Shown: positions 50,917-58,735 of the stretch, one piece after another
How positions within the stretch are numbered: the first letter of the stretch is position 1
Layout of the letters: the number at the start of each line of letters is the position of its first letter
Assembly: GCA_005882895.1 (NCBI GenBank)
Contig: VBBD01000010.1
Location: 1 to 58,735 of the forward strand
Reading direction: 5' to 3'
DNA length: 58,735 nucleotides
DNA from: Candidatus Bathyarchaeota archaeon
GTDB taxonomy: Archaea; Thermoproteota; Bathyarchaeia; 40CM-2-53-6
Notes under the pieces: model-generated
The model's input: the letters and a program-made list of their open reading frames with translations, nothing else
Database searches by the model: none
Told to the model about the DNA's origin: nothing
Program-made: the position numbers and the translations under genes

Positions 50917-52038
50917 CTAGGCAATCGTCTTACGCAGAGTCTCAGCCACGTACTCTATCTCAGTCTCCCCGAGCCTAGGATGTACGGGGAGGGAAAAGAC
51001 CTGCCTCGACGCCTTCTCAGTCTCAGGCAATCGCCCCCTCCGCGCAATGTTCGAGTCCCGATATAGTGGCGTGGAATGTACGGGGGATGAATAGTAGACC
51101 CCAGCTTCGATGTTCTTGTTCCACAGCTTATCCACAATCTTATTTCGTTTCGCGGCGTTCACACCTCTCAACCGAACAGTATACAGGTACCAGCTATGTT
51201 TCCGACCGTCAGGTTCCTTAGGCAAGAATAGCTTGCCACTCATGTTCAACTTCTCAGTGGTCAGCTCGGCGTTCTTCCTTCTTTTTTCTAAGAAAGAAGG
51301 TAGCTTCTTCAGCTGCGCATAACCGATTGCCGCGGCAATCTCGGTCATGTGATAATTGTGCCCGGGTCTTACGGTCCAGTAGGGACGTTGTTCCCCGTGG
51401 GAACGAATCATTCTCAGAGCCTGGGCATACCCATCATCGTTCGTCGTAACCATCCCTCCTTCGCCGGTTGTAATATTCTTGCCAGCGTAGAAACTGAAAC
51501 AGGTCATTTCGGCGATCGAGCCGATTTTCTTCCCTTCAAGCAGGGCGCCATGAGCCTGAGCCGCGTCCTCAATTACAACAATGTCTTTTCCACGGGCCAG
51601 GTTCGTTACTCCGGAAATGTCGGAGGGGAGGCCGTAGAGATCCGTGGGAATTATCGCCTTCGTCTTCCGCGACACACACTCCTCGACGCTTTCAACCCTG
51701 AGACAATACGTGTCTTTATCGATATCAGCGAAAACGGGCGTTGCACCGGTGAGTACGACAGCGTTTGCGGCGCCGACGAACGTGAACGAGGGAAGAATTA
51801 CCTCGTCACCGGGACCAACATCTGCGGCAAGTAACGAGGCGTGTAACGCCGCTGTCCCATTCACTACCGCCACGGCATGCTTTGCGCCGACAAACTTGGC
51901 AAAGCTCCTTTCAAACTCGAGAACCCGAGGCCCCATTCCGCTCTTATCGGTCAGGATTCCGCTGCGTAAGACTTCGACAGCGGCGTCGATCTCTTCTTTT
52001 CCAAGAAACGGTTGGTTGATTCTGATCAGTTCCCGCAA
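50917..52038 (-). CDS. DegT/DnrJ/EryC1-family PLP aminotransferase
   Basis: 373 aa. AVAVVNGTAALHASLLAADVG, DEVILPSFTFVGAANAVV, VIEDAAQAHGA and the PLP Lys in CFSFYAGKNITTGEGGMVTT (Lys in place of the usual SxxxxK spacing SFYAGK) are present, as are the C-terminal RLRGVNAAKRN and SSPVHSTPLY. Family members aminate keto sugars at C3 or C4, or add amino groups to other nucleotide sugars. It stands apart from the glycan locus but could serve it. The 52039-52320 stretch upstream holds no gene. Confidence 0.93.
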   Translation of the reverse strand: MRELIRINQPFLGKEEIDAAVEVLRSGILTDKSGMGPRVLEFERSFAKFVGAKHAVAVVNGTAALHASLLAADVGPGDEVILPSFTFVGAANAVVLTGATPVFADIDKDTYCLRVESVEECVSRKTKAIIPTDLYGLPSDISGVTNLARGKDIVVIEDAAQAHGALLEGKKIGSIAEMTCFSFYAGKNITTGEGGMVTTNDDGYAQALRMIRSHGEQRPYWTVRPGHNYHMTEIAAAIGYAQLKKLPSFLEKRRKNAELTTEKLNMSGKLFLPKEPDGRKHSWYLYTVRLRGVNAAKRNKIVDKLWNKNIEAGVYYSSPVHSTPLYRDSNIARRGRLPETEKASRQVFSLPVHPRLGETEIEYVAETLRKTIA

Positions 52039-52327
52039 TTGTCCAGTTTGGCCCCGGTTTTCAGCATCCTACTGTCTTGTGCCTAAAAGAGTTGGCCCAA
52101 AACAAGTCTCAGAACAAATTTCTCTCGGGCTCAAATTGCAAAATAGAAAACAATCTCGCAAGAACGGATTGGATCGTGAGCACCCACAAGCTCGACCTCT
52201 CATGTCTGGGTTGGTACTGTTGGAGAGAAGCAAATCGTCGGAAATGAGCCGATAACAAAGAATTAGAGCCGCATAACCCACCTAGGCCACGTTTGCCTCC
52301 GGTTTCGGAGCCCTAGGGCTTGATAAA

Positions 52328-52336
52328 TTTTATATT
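52328..52336 (+). promoter_or_regulatory. TATA box for the thermosome gene
   Basis: TTTATATTG within an AT-rich run, about 46 bp before the TTG start; expected start of transcription near 52360 with GGGGAT before the start codon as a possible ribosome site. Confidence 0.6.
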
Positions 52337-52381
52337 GCACGCGAAATCTCTCGCCCGTCGAGACTTGGGGATAAGAAAGAA

Positions 52382-54034
52382 TTGTCATCAGAATTAGCAG
52401 GTCAGCAAGTAATTATTCTAAGAGAAGGGACTTCGAGAAGCCGCGGCCAAGATGCATTGAAAGCGAACATCATGGCTGCTAAAATCATCGCCGAATCTGT
52501 CCGATCCTCACTAGGACCCAAAGGCATGGACAAAATGCTGGTGGACGGATTCGGAGACGTAACCATCACTAACGATGGCGCCACGATACTCGATGAGATG
52601 GAAGTGCAACATCCGGCGGCCAAGATGATGGTGGAAGTTGCCAAGACCCAGGACGATGAAGTTGGAGACGGAACAACTACATCCGTTGTTGTGGCTGGAG
52701 AGTTGCTCAAGAAGGCGGAGGAACTGATCGACCAGGGAATCCATCCAACTGTAATAGTCGATGGTTACAGGCAGGCTTCGAACCGAGCACTAGAGGTGCT
52801 CGATGAAATTGCAATTAAGATCGATCCAATTGACAAGGCGACTCTTAGAAAAGTGGCTGAGGTCTCGCTGGCGAGCAAGATTCTCGCCGAAGACAAAGAG
52901 GCGATGGCAGAACTCGCAGTGAACGCGATTCTCCAAGTTGCCGAGAAGACTCCCGATGGATACAAGGTCGACATCGATGACGTGAAGGTGGAGAAGAAGC
53001 CCGGTGAATCGTTGACAGACACAGCTCTCATCAAGGGAATAGTGCTCGACAAAGAAATCGTACATCCCGGGATGCCCAAGAGAGTAGAGGATGCAAAGAT
53101 CGCACTAGTCGACGCACCGTTAGAAGTGGAAAAGACAGAGTTCGACGCGAAGATCAACATAGAGAATCCGGAGCAGATGAAATCATTCCTCGACGAGGAG
53201 GAAAAAATGCTCAAGGACATGACAGACAAAGTTTCAAGCTCGGGGGCTAACGTCCTTCTCTGCGAGAAAGGAATAGATGACGTCGCGCAACATTATCTCG
53301 CAAAGAAAGGGATCCTCGCAGTCAGACGGGTAAAGCAGTCGGACATGGAGAAACTTGTCAAGGCAACCGGGGGAAAGGTCGTGAGTAACGTTAACGATCT
53401 AAGGCCTGAAGATTTGGGATTCGCGAAGTTAGTCGAAGAGCGAAAGGTTGCAGACGACAAGATGACATTCGTCGAAGGAAGCAAGAATCCGAAGGCTGTC
53501 ACGATACTCGTGCGCGGTGGGAGCGAGAGACTTGTCGACGAAGCCGAAAGAGCGATCCACGATGCACTATGCGTTGTACGCGACGTAGTGCTAGATCCGA
53601 GAGTCGTGGGAGGCGGAGGTGCCCCGGAGGCAGAAGTCGCAAGGCGTCTTCGAGAACACGCACAGAAACTCTCCGGAAAAGAACAATTGGCGGTCATAGC
53701 TTTCGGTGAAGCCCTCGAAACACTTCCGACTGCCCTGGCCGAAAACGCAGGGCTCGACCCGATCGACATCCTCGTCCAGCTCCGAGTCGCCCATGAGAAA
53801 GGACAGCTCTGGGCCGGGGTTGACGTGAACGAGTCTAAAGTCGCCGACCTCAAGGAAAGAGGCATACTTGAACCCCTAGGAGTGAAAGTGCAAGTGATAA
53901 AATCGGCGGCGGAGGCTGCGGGCATGATACTAAAGATCGATGACGTGATCGCTGCAGCTAAGTCGAGTGCCGGCGGTCAAGGCGGCCCTAAGGGAAAAGA
54001 CGAGGGTGACGACGAGGGAAGTAGCGATTACTAG
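52382..54034 (+). CDS. thermosome subunit (group II chaperonin)
   Basis: 550 aa. Signature segments: [60 protein letters not shown] (ATP site), [41 protein letters not shown] and [13 protein letters not shown]. The C-terminal tail is Gly/Ser/Asp rich ([16 protein letters not shown]). It forms double-ring folding chambers in the cytoplasm. Its 3' end overlaps rpoK in another frame. Confidence 0.97.
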   Translation: MSSELAGQQVIILREGTSRSRGQDALKANIMAAKIIAESVRSSLGPKGMDKMLVDGFGDVTITNDGATILDEMEVQHPAAKMMVEVAKTQDDEVGDGTTTSVVVAGELLKKAEELIDQGIHPTVIVDGYRQASNRALEVLDEIAIKIDPIDKATLRKVAEVSLASKILAEDKEAMAELAVNAILQVAEKTPDGYKVDIDDVKVEKKPGESLTDTALIKGIVLDKEIVHPGMPKRVEDAKIALVDAPLEVEKTEFDAKINIENPEQMKSFLDEEEKMLKDMTDKVSSSGANVLLCEKGIDDVAQHYLAKKGILAVRRVKQSDMEKLVKATGGKVVSNVNDLRPEDLGFAKLVEERKVADDKMTFVEGSKNPKAVTILVRGGSERLVDEAERAIHDALCVVRDVVLDPRVVGGGGAPEAEVARRLREHAQKLSGKEQLAVIAFGEALETLPTALAENAGLDPIDILVQLRVAHEKGQLWAGVDVNESKVADLKERGILEPLGVKVQVIKSAAEAAGMILKIDDVIAAAKSSAGGQGGPKGKDEGDDEGSSDY

Positions 54035-54326
54035 AGAGCCGGACAGCATCGAGATCGGACCCCCAAAACTCACACGCTTCGAGAAAGCGAGAGTAGTAGG
54101 GGCTAGGGCCCTCCAAATATCGATGGGAGCCCCGGTTCTCCTCGACTTGAAGCAAGGGTTGCTGTCACCTATTGACGTCGCTCTGCTGGAATTGGAAGAG
54201 GGGGTTCTTCCAATCAGTATACGCCGATCCTTGCCTGATGGCACAAGCCAGAACATTCCTTTGAAATGGCTCCTCCACCCCGCAGAAGAAGGGAAGAAGC
54301 CTAGGTCAAAGAAGGAAGACGAATAA
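54006..54326 (+). CDS. rpoK: DNA-directed RNA polymerase subunit K (Rpb6 homologue)
   Basis: 106 aa from the GTG at 54006, which has GAGG just upstream and gives the usual short N-terminus; the open frame runs back to 53967. The Rpb6 core is [40 protein letters not shown], with the conserved Pro-Ile-x-Ile-Arg. It stabilises the RNA polymerase clamp side. It starts 29 bp inside the thermosome gene, so the two are coupled. The C-terminal [13 protein letters not shown] tail is highly charged. Confidence 0.93.
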   Translation: MTTREVAITREPDSIEIGPPKLTRFEKARVVGARALQISMGAPVLLDLKQGLLSPIDVALLELEEGVLPISIRRSLPDGTSQNIPLKWLLHPAEEGKKPRSKKEDE

Positions 54327-54412
54327 CCATTCAAACTCCCCAAGAACCTGTCCTTCTCACCGGGGTAAACGCTGCGGACGAGCGATTCTCCTGGCGAGCC
54401 GCTCTCACTTCG

Positions 54413-54574
54413 ATGGTAATATTGTCCGCGGTCGCGAGCCTTGCTTATGCCTTGAATGTGAACCCTTTTGCGCTTAGTTTCAATCTCTCGTTCGTGTACT
54501 TACCGACGGCGGTCTTGATTCTAGGCCCGTTAATAACGAGAAGAAGAAAAACCCAGAGTCCACCTAGTTCATAG
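54413..54574 (+). CDS. small two-span membrane protein
   Basis: 53 codons from ATG at 54413; the open frame runs back with no ATG, GTG or TTG to about the rpoK stop, through WRAALTS. Two hydrophobic helices (VILSAVASLAYALNVNPF and FVYLPTAVLILGPLI) end in a basic ITRRRKTQ, a plausible cytoplasmic tail. It is downstream of rpoK on the same strand and its 3' end overlaps the broken acetyltransferase by 11 bp. No family recognised. Confidence 0.5.
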   Translation: MVILSAVASLAYALNVNPFALSFNLSFVYLPTAVLILGPLITRRRKTQSPPSS

Positions 54575-54877
54575 GCGGATCGTGCGGCAACTTGATGCTC
54601 ATAACGTAAGCATCAGCGCCATCATGATAGTAGTGTGTCGCAACCCTGGCCGTGTCAAAACCCATGTTTTTGAGAAACCGAACTCAAGCCTGCACATAAT
54701 GTATCCTGCAACCTTGCGTTCTTTCTCCGCGATGATGAACGCCTCGGGACAGCTCTTGTAGACCTCCAGGAAAAAGTACGGGCTGTAATTCTCGGGAAGG
54801 CACACCCTGTTGATCTCGATAACCGATGATAGATCGTCCGGGTGGAACGGACGCAACAGGTACGGTGCTTCGAGCAA
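54564..54877 (-). pseudogene. GNAT acetyltransferase (RimI/Ard1-like) with an out-of-frame internal deletion
   Basis: Minus strand. The N-terminal half YLLRPFHPDDLSSVIEINRV, CLPENYSPYFFLEVY and VAGYIMCRLEFGFS matches archaeal RimI/Ard1 N-terminal acetyltransferases. Immediately after, in the next frame, comes the true C-terminus KNMGFDTARVATHYYHDG and ADAYVMSIKLP, ending at 54564. The central block of about 60 residues with the acetyl-CoA loop (Q/RxxGxG/A) is missing and the halves are out of frame. The junction TTTCTCAAAAAC reads both as FSKT and as FLKN, consistent with deletion between short repeats. Non-functional as shown. Confidence 0.85.
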
Positions 54878-54959
54878 CTCTCTTTCTAAGATAGTTGGGA
54901 ATCCTGATGTATAATATCTTGTCGTCGAATTCGATAATTTCTGTCAGTTTGACAACACG

Positions 54960-54966
54960 TTTAAAT
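54960..54966 (+). promoter_or_regulatory. TATA box for the site-2 protease gene
   Basis: TTTAAAT about 43 bp upstream of the GTG start. Confidence 0.45.
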
Positions 54967-55008
54967 CGCTCAGAACGGAGCGAGCCGCGAAAGACAGGCG
55001 ACTCTTGA

Positions 55009-56229
55009 GTGAGTGATGCGCCCCCACCGCCGACTCCTTTACCGGCGACTCAAACTACCTTTGCAGTCTATGCTGGGCCGCCACTCGATTCCATCAAGAC
55101 GATGGTCGCTACAGAGTTTCACGTCACGGACGCATTCCTGGACCCTTATGGAATCCCAACCGTTCAGGTAACGCCAGAACCGGCGAAAGAAAAATTCCAG
55201 AGACTGCTAGACCAACTACGCCAACAGGGGCTGATAGCGGCCATTAGGGGAGCCACAGACGGGCTTACGATCAAAGTCTTCCAAAAACCCCAAGTCAAGC
55301 CGTCTCGCAAGACCATCAACCTCGGGCTCTTCCTTGCGACCGTCGCTACGGTCTTTGTTGCAGGATACTACCTTTGGACAAGGGGCCTATTTGGGAGCCA
55401 AGTCCTCCAACAACAGCTCATCGCGATAATTGATCCTACGGCGAACCCGTATCTCAAGGCCGTGCTATTCGCCGTAGGCCTTCTCTCCATAATAGGGCTT
55501 CACGAATTCGGGCACAAAGCAGCGGCCCAACATCACAAGATGGATGCGACTCTTCCGTATTTCGTCCCAGGCCCCCCTCCAATCGGGACCTTTGGGGCAC
55601 TCATATCCCTCAAATCACCCCCAGCCAACAGGGATCAGCTCTTTGACCTTGGCTTGAGTGGACCTGTGATCGGCTTCATTGTAACAATAGCTGTTGCAGC
55701 GCTGAGCGTCTTCATAGGAATACTCCCAAACGCCAGCCAAGCGACCCAACTAGACACGTGGAATGGCACATGTGCTGCGCAGCTCGGAGTCTCAAGCTGC
55801 TTCTCCAACATCGACTTTGGTTTAATCGCGAGACAACCTCTCATTCTGATCATCATTTCCCAAATCACCGGTATGATCCGACCGGGTGTCTTACTGGACA
55901 GCCAGCTTTTCTTCGCAGCGCAAATCGGGGCTTTGCTGACCTTCCTCAACATAGTCCCGGCTTGGCAGCTCGACGGCGGTCATATCTCCAGGGCGGTCTT
56001 CGGTCCGGGCGGACATAGAGTTGCCAGCGTGATCGGTCTCGCTCTGTTATTCCTTGCGGGGTACTATCCGTTTGGCCTTCTCGTTCTGGCCTTCATGTTC
56101 TTTTCGCGTCGAGGATTCGCGGGGGTTGAGCCACTAGACGATATCAGTCCAGTTAGCAACTCAAGGAAACTACTCTACATCTTCGCTCTCGGTATGTTGG
56201 TTCTTACCTTCGCATATTCTCCGTTCTAG
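55009..56229 (+). CDS. site-2 (M50) membrane metalloprotease
   Basis: 406 aa from GTG. The first 100 residues are soluble (VYAGPPLDSIKTMVATEFHV and onward), then multiple membrane spans. The zinc site is HEFGH (165-169) in SIIGLHEFGHKAAAQHH and the third ligand Asp322 in WQLDGGH, the standard M50 arrangement; a PGPPPIGTFGALISLKSPP loop is typical of the EcsP/FtsH-independent archaeal forms. It cleaves transmembrane or signal segments. The gene 11 bp downstream may be co-transcribed. Confidence 0.93.
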   Translation: MSDAPPPPTPLPATQTTFAVYAGPPLDSIKTMVATEFHVTDAFLDPYGIPTVQVTPEPAKEKFQRLLDQLRQQGLIAAIRGATDGLTIKVFQKPQVKPSRKTINLGLFLATVATVFVAGYYLWTRGLFGSQVLQQQLIAIIDPTANPYLKAVLFAVGLLSIIGLHEFGHKAAAQHHKMDATLPYFVPGPPPIGTFGALISLKSPPANRDQLFDLGLSGPVIGFIVTIAVAALSVFIGILPNASQATQLDTWNGTCAAQLGVSSCFSNIDFGLIARQPLILIIISQITGMIRPGVLLDSQLFFAAQIGALLTFLNIVPAWQLDGGHISRAVFGPGGHRVASVIGLALLFLAGYYPFGLLVLAFMFFSRRGFAGVEPLDDISPVSNSRKLLYIFALGMLVLTFAYSPF

Positions 56230-56239
56230 AAGAACCACG

Positions 56240-56947
56240 ATGCTGCCTCGCTTTAAGGAAGGCGCAGTCAGGGTCTTGATCGAAACTCTTAGACTAAGCA
56301 AGTACGGAAACAGCGTGGACCTGAGTGATATCGCACAGAGAGCGAGGGCCACAGAATCCTTCGTAAGAGGCGTCGTGATAGATGTCATAGGGGACCTTAA
56401 CAATGGTCAGATTTCTCTGAGATCAGAACTTCGGATCAAGGTTGCCCTGGAAATCGCCCGTGCTGGACTCCTCAGAGAAGCCGCTCGAGTTCTCACTTGG
56501 CAGGAATTCGAAAGGTTTGCAGAGAGATGCCTTGAGGAAATTGGGTTTCGGACAGAGAAGAATGTGCGAGTCAAGGGAGAGGGTCGAAACTGGCAGATCG
56601 ACGTGGTTGGGTTTCACAACCAACTAGTCCTGGCGATCGACTGCAAGCATTGGAATACCCCGAGTAACCTTCCTAGATTCAAACCGATGGCAGACCACCA
56701 ACGAACCGCGACATTGCATCTCCTTGCTACGCTGCGAGAGAGGGCGACTGGAAGCGACAACGACCAGCAGGCACTCCCCGTGATCTTGACACTATCCGAG
56801 CCTCCTGCTCAGTTCGCTGAAGGCGTGGTTCTTGTTTCGGTTGAGAAGCTTCCAAGTTTTCTAAGCGGCGTGACTCCTTACGACGAGGGTCTTCCATTCA
56901 TAACACCTGATTCCCTTGTGGAAAACCCTATGAGCCAATCCGACTAG
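56240..56947 (+). CDS. Mrr-like PD-(D/E)xK nuclease domain protein
   Basis: 235 aa. The N-terminal 80 residues look like a winged helix (IAQRARATESFVRGVVIDVI). The second part has FERFAERCLEEIGFRTEKNV and the nuclease core QIDVVGFHNQLVLAIDCKHW, in which Asp, the following Asp and Lys make the PD-(D/E)xK site of the restriction-endonuclease-like/Mrr group. It could be a DNA repair nuclease or a defence nuclease acting on modified DNA. Located between the M50 protease and a hydroxyacyl-CoA dehydrogenase. Confidence 0.8.
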   Translation: MLPRFKEGAVRVLIETLRLSKYGNSVDLSDIAQRARATESFVRGVVIDVIGDLNNGQISLRSELRIKVALEIARAGLLREAARVLTWQEFERFAERCLEEIGFRTEKNVRVKGEGRNWQIDVVGFHNQLVLAIDCKHWNTPSNLPRFKPMADHQRTATLHLLATLRERATGSDNDQQALPVILTLSEPPAQFAEGVVLVSVEKLPSFLSGVTPYDEGLPFITPDSLVENPMSQSD

Positions 56948-56965
56948 CACAGGCCAAGAGATCAC

Positions 56966-57805
56966 ATGAACGTTGTCGTCGTCGGAGCGGGCACAATGGG
57001 CTCAGGCATCGCTTACTCTTCCGCCGCCTCCGGACACATAGTGACTGTTGTCGAGCAGGATCAGAAGCTCCTTGACCAAGGGATGCGTCGAGTCGACGAC
57101 TACGTCGAAAGAAACCTAAGTCGTGGACACATAAACAAAGAGCAAGCATCCAAGATCCACTCTAATGTAAAGGGGACGGTCGACTTTGCAAAAGCCTGCC
57201 ACAACGCTGACCTAGTGGTGGAAGCGGTATTCGAAGATCCTCGAATAAAGGAACAGGTCTTCGCCACCCTAGACAAGGTTTGCCCCAAGAATACGATTCT
57301 AGCCTCAAACACTTCGTCGATAAGCATTAGCAAGATTGCTTCGGCCACTAAACGACCTCAACATGTTCTGGGATTGCACTTTTTCAACCCCGTCCCAACA
57401 ATGAAACTTGTCGAGCTGATCAAAGGAGAACGCACGTCTCCCGATGCTGTAAAAGCCGCGACAACTTTCGTAGAAACACTAGGGAAGACCGTTGTCCAAT
57501 CCGCCGACAAGACGGGCTTCATAGTCAACAGAGCCCTGATGCCGTTCATCAACGAAAGCGTTAAGCTTCTAGAAGAGAACGTCGCTACACGCGATGACAT
57601 TGACAAAGCATTCCTTCTCGGAACAAACCATCCCATGGGTCCTCTACAGCTCGCCGACTTTATCGGAATAGACGTGGTACTATCCACGTTGAAGGTTCTC
57701 GAAGCAGAATTCGGCCAAACCTTTACACCAACACCCATACTCGAACAAATGGTCAAAGAAGGAAAACTAGGAAGAAAAACCAAGAAGGGCTTCTATGACT
57801 ACTGA
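56966..57805 (+). CDS. 3-hydroxyacyl-CoA (3-hydroxybutyryl-CoA) dehydrogenase
   Basis: 279 aa, single-domain-plus-dimer-domain form. NAD site VVVGAGTMGSGIAYSSAASG; catalytic His in GLHFFNPVPTMKLVELI; NRALMPFINESVKLLEENVA, and GPLQLADFIGIDVVLSTL. It oxidises (S)-3-hydroxybutyryl-CoA in fatty-acid or hydroxypropionate/hydroxybutyrate-type routes. The stop overlaps the next gene's start by 11 bp. Confidence 0.94.
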   Translation: MNVVVVGAGTMGSGIAYSSAASGHIVTVVEQDQKLLDQGMRRVDDYVERNLSRGHINKEQASKIHSNVKGTVDFAKACHNADLVVEAVFEDPRIKEQVFATLDKVCPKNTILASNTSSISISKIASATKRPQHVLGLHFFNPVPTMKLVELIKGERTSPDAVKAATTFVETLGKTVVQSADKTGFIVNRALMPFINESVKLLEENVATRDDIDKAFLLGTNHPMGPLQLADFIGIDVVLSTLKVLEAEFGQTFTPTPILEQMVKEGKLGRKTKKGFYDY

Positions 57806-58451
57806 AGAACAGGCACAGATCCCAGACAACGGATCGAAGCAACTCACCGACCTGATCTTGAAGGGTGATCATGAAAATGCGGCCCGGGTTGCTGTCGAGA
57901 TAGTCACCAAGAGCGGAAGCGCAAACGACGTTGTCGACACGATCTCAGATGCAATGAACATTGTCTCCGATCTGCACGAGTTGGAACGATACTCCGTGGC
58001 GGAAGTGGAAAAGTGTGAGAATGCGGCCGAAAAATCCCTCGCCGCTGTTAGGCCCAAGATCAAGATCGACCATAGGAAGATTAAGGGACGCGTGATGGTG
58101 TCCTCCCTTGTCGAGGATCCTCACAGCTTTGATAGAACCCTCCTCCTAACGATGCTCGAGATAGGAGGATTCACAGCCATCGATGGCGGGACTGATCTCT
58201 CGCCGGAACAGGTAGCCGGCAAGGTAAAACAGCACAAACCCGACATCCTCGCTGTACCATTGATAACAGAAACAGCTGCAAGAAGACTAGTAAACGCGAA
58301 CACTCTCATCGAAGACACCGGCGGCAGAATAACAATCATCGCCTACGGAAGGGGCGCGCAAAGCCTCTCAGGACAGAAATTCACAACTGTAGAAACAGAC
58401 TCGCTCAGCGCTTTCAGCAAGATTGCCGAAATTCTGATCTCGAAAGCCTAG
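57795..58451 (+). CDS. B12-binding-domain protein with incomplete DxHxxG motif
   Basis: 218 aa. An N-terminal helical cap (about residues 10-90, LILKGDHENAARVAVEIV) precedes a Rossmann-like B12 domain: VMVSSLVEDPHSFDRTLL, GGFTAIDGGTDLSPEQVAGKV and DILAVPLITETAARR. In corrinoid proteins DxHxxG gives the His that binds cobalt; here it is Asp-Pro-His-Ser-Phe-Asp, so the His is kept and the Gly replaced. The Ser of the SxL motif is Pro. It may still bind a corrinoid weakly or another ligand. Overlapping the dehydrogenase gene, it may act with a mutase or methyltransferase elsewhere. Confidence 0.75.
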   Translation: MTTEEQAQIPDNGSKQLTDLILKGDHENAARVAVEIVTKSGSANDVVDTISDAMNIVSDLHELERYSVAEVEKCENAAEKSLAAVRPKIKIDHRKIKGRVMVSSLVEDPHSFDRTLLLTMLEIGGFTAIDGGTDLSPEQVAGKVKQHKPDILAVPLITETAARRLVNANTLIEDTGGRITIIAYGRGAQSLSGQKFTTVETDSLSAFSKIAEILISKA

Positions 58452-58516
58452 ATCTCCGCCTAGCCACATCGCACTACACTCTCACAAGAGCTGACATTCT
58501 AAGGTTCAATTGCTAG

Positions 58517-58525
58517 TTTTTATCG
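58517..58525 (+). promoter_or_regulatory. TATA box for tRNA-Arg
   Basis: GTTTTTATC, about 25-33 bp before the first tRNA base. Confidence 0.5.
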
Positions 58526-58549
58526 CTCCCGCCTAAGAAGCGACCATAC

Positions 58550-58678
58550 GGGACCGTAGTCTAGATTACGGGTGACCGGAACGGTCATTCGCGAGGACAA
58601 CCAGGATAGGACATCGGGCTCCGGCACCTATCAAGTGGAGAAACCCGAAGGTCGTGGGTTCAAATCCCACCGGTCCCG
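58550..58678 (+). tRNA. tRNA-Arg(CCG) with two introns, one in the D-loop
   Basis: Exons 58550-58564, 58601-58624 and 58643-58678. Removing introns 58565-58600 (36 nt, D-loop, about position 15/16) and 58625-58642 (18 nt, canonical 37/38) gives a 75-nt cloverleaf: acceptor GGGACCG/CGGTCCC, D stem GTCT/GGAC with loop AGCCAGGATA, anticodon stem TCGGG/CCCGA, loop CTCCGGA (anticodon CCG), T arm GTGGG-TTCAAAT-CCCAC, discriminator G. Intron 1: bulges AG|A and AA|C around GTCT/GGAC and a 13-nt inner helix with one A-C mismatch. Intron 2: CTCC/GGAG central helix, bulges GG|C and AA|A, weak inner helix. CCA is not encoded. Confidence 0.93.
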
Positions 58679-58735
58679 CGGGGGGGGAAGGGACCCCGGC
58701 ACATGCTCTCCTATGTAGGCGCGAATCCAACACTG

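Overview
The window is a dense stretch of archaeal chromosome. Archaeal markers are TFB, aIF1 (SUI1), a thermosome subunit, RpoK, eS25, a family-B DNA polymerase with exonuclease domain, an ATP-dependent DNA ligase with a primase-like gene beside it, a reverse-gyrase-free TopoIA, archaeal CoA enzymes (pantoate kinase and phosphopantothenate synthetase), CofE, archaeal-type phosphoglycerate mutase and inositol-1-phosphate synthase. eS25, many TTG/GTG starts, near-leaderless genes behind TATA boxes, and two tRNA genes that each carry two bulge-helix-bulge introns point to the TACK group, probably a Thaumarchaeota/Bathyarchaeota-like lineage. That placement is inference.

Layout. 1-1.9 kb: a UDP-sugar dehydrogenase homologue (cut by the window edge) and a Gfo/Idh oxidoreductase. 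1.9-5.2 kb (minus): a CoA operon in the order pantoate kinase, phosphopantothenate synthetase, PanB, PanE; coaD lies separately at 25.6 kb. 5.3-7.9 kb: a sugar-nucleotide pyrophosphorylase, a phosphohexomutase and a small ORF. 7.9-9.0 kb: a TrmB-like regulator with a Cys-rich partner. 9.4-21.1 kb: a surface-glycan locus with five glycosyltransferases, two epimerase/dehydratases, a nucleotidyltransferase, FkbM and C-methyltransferases and membrane proteins. 21.1-25.4 kb: aIF1, a frameshifted zinc-ribbon gene, TFB, tRNA-Gln, rhomboid. 26.1-28.0 kb: a small integrase element bounded on both sides by paired 27-bp-spaced palindromic repeats. 28-34.6 kb: nucleotide metabolism, carbamate kinase, DNA ligase and primase-like protein. 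34.6-41 kb: a Lys-rich mini-protein, an HprK-like ATPase coupled to agmatinase, topoisomerase IA, phosphoglycerate mutase. 41-50.9 kb: RNA m5C methyltransferase, PolB, CofE, inositol phosphate synthase, OMP decarboxylase, eS25, a P-loop cDPG-synthetase-like protein. 51-58.7 kb: aminotransferase, thermosome, RpoK, a broken acetyltransferase, site-2 protease, Mrr-like nuclease, 3-hydroxyacyl-CoA dehydrogenase with a B12-domain protein, and tRNA-Arg.

What stands out: (i) tRNA-Gln(CTG) and tRNA-Arg(CCG), each with one canonical and one non-canonical intron, both reconstructable to perfect cloverleaves; (ii) topA and the zinc-finger gene before it, which have no ATG/GTG/TTG in place and seem to start at ATC and CTG behind good Shine-Dalgarno sequences; (iii) the integrase element with duplicated end repeats; (iv) two enzymes with internal deletions (PanB in frame, a GNAT out of frame) and a 1-bp-frameshifted zinc ribbon, which are either real decay or assembly faults; (v) several genes under 60 codons, including a 50-aa ribbon-helix-helix regulator, a 48-aa Lys-rich protein and a 27-aa membrane peptide.
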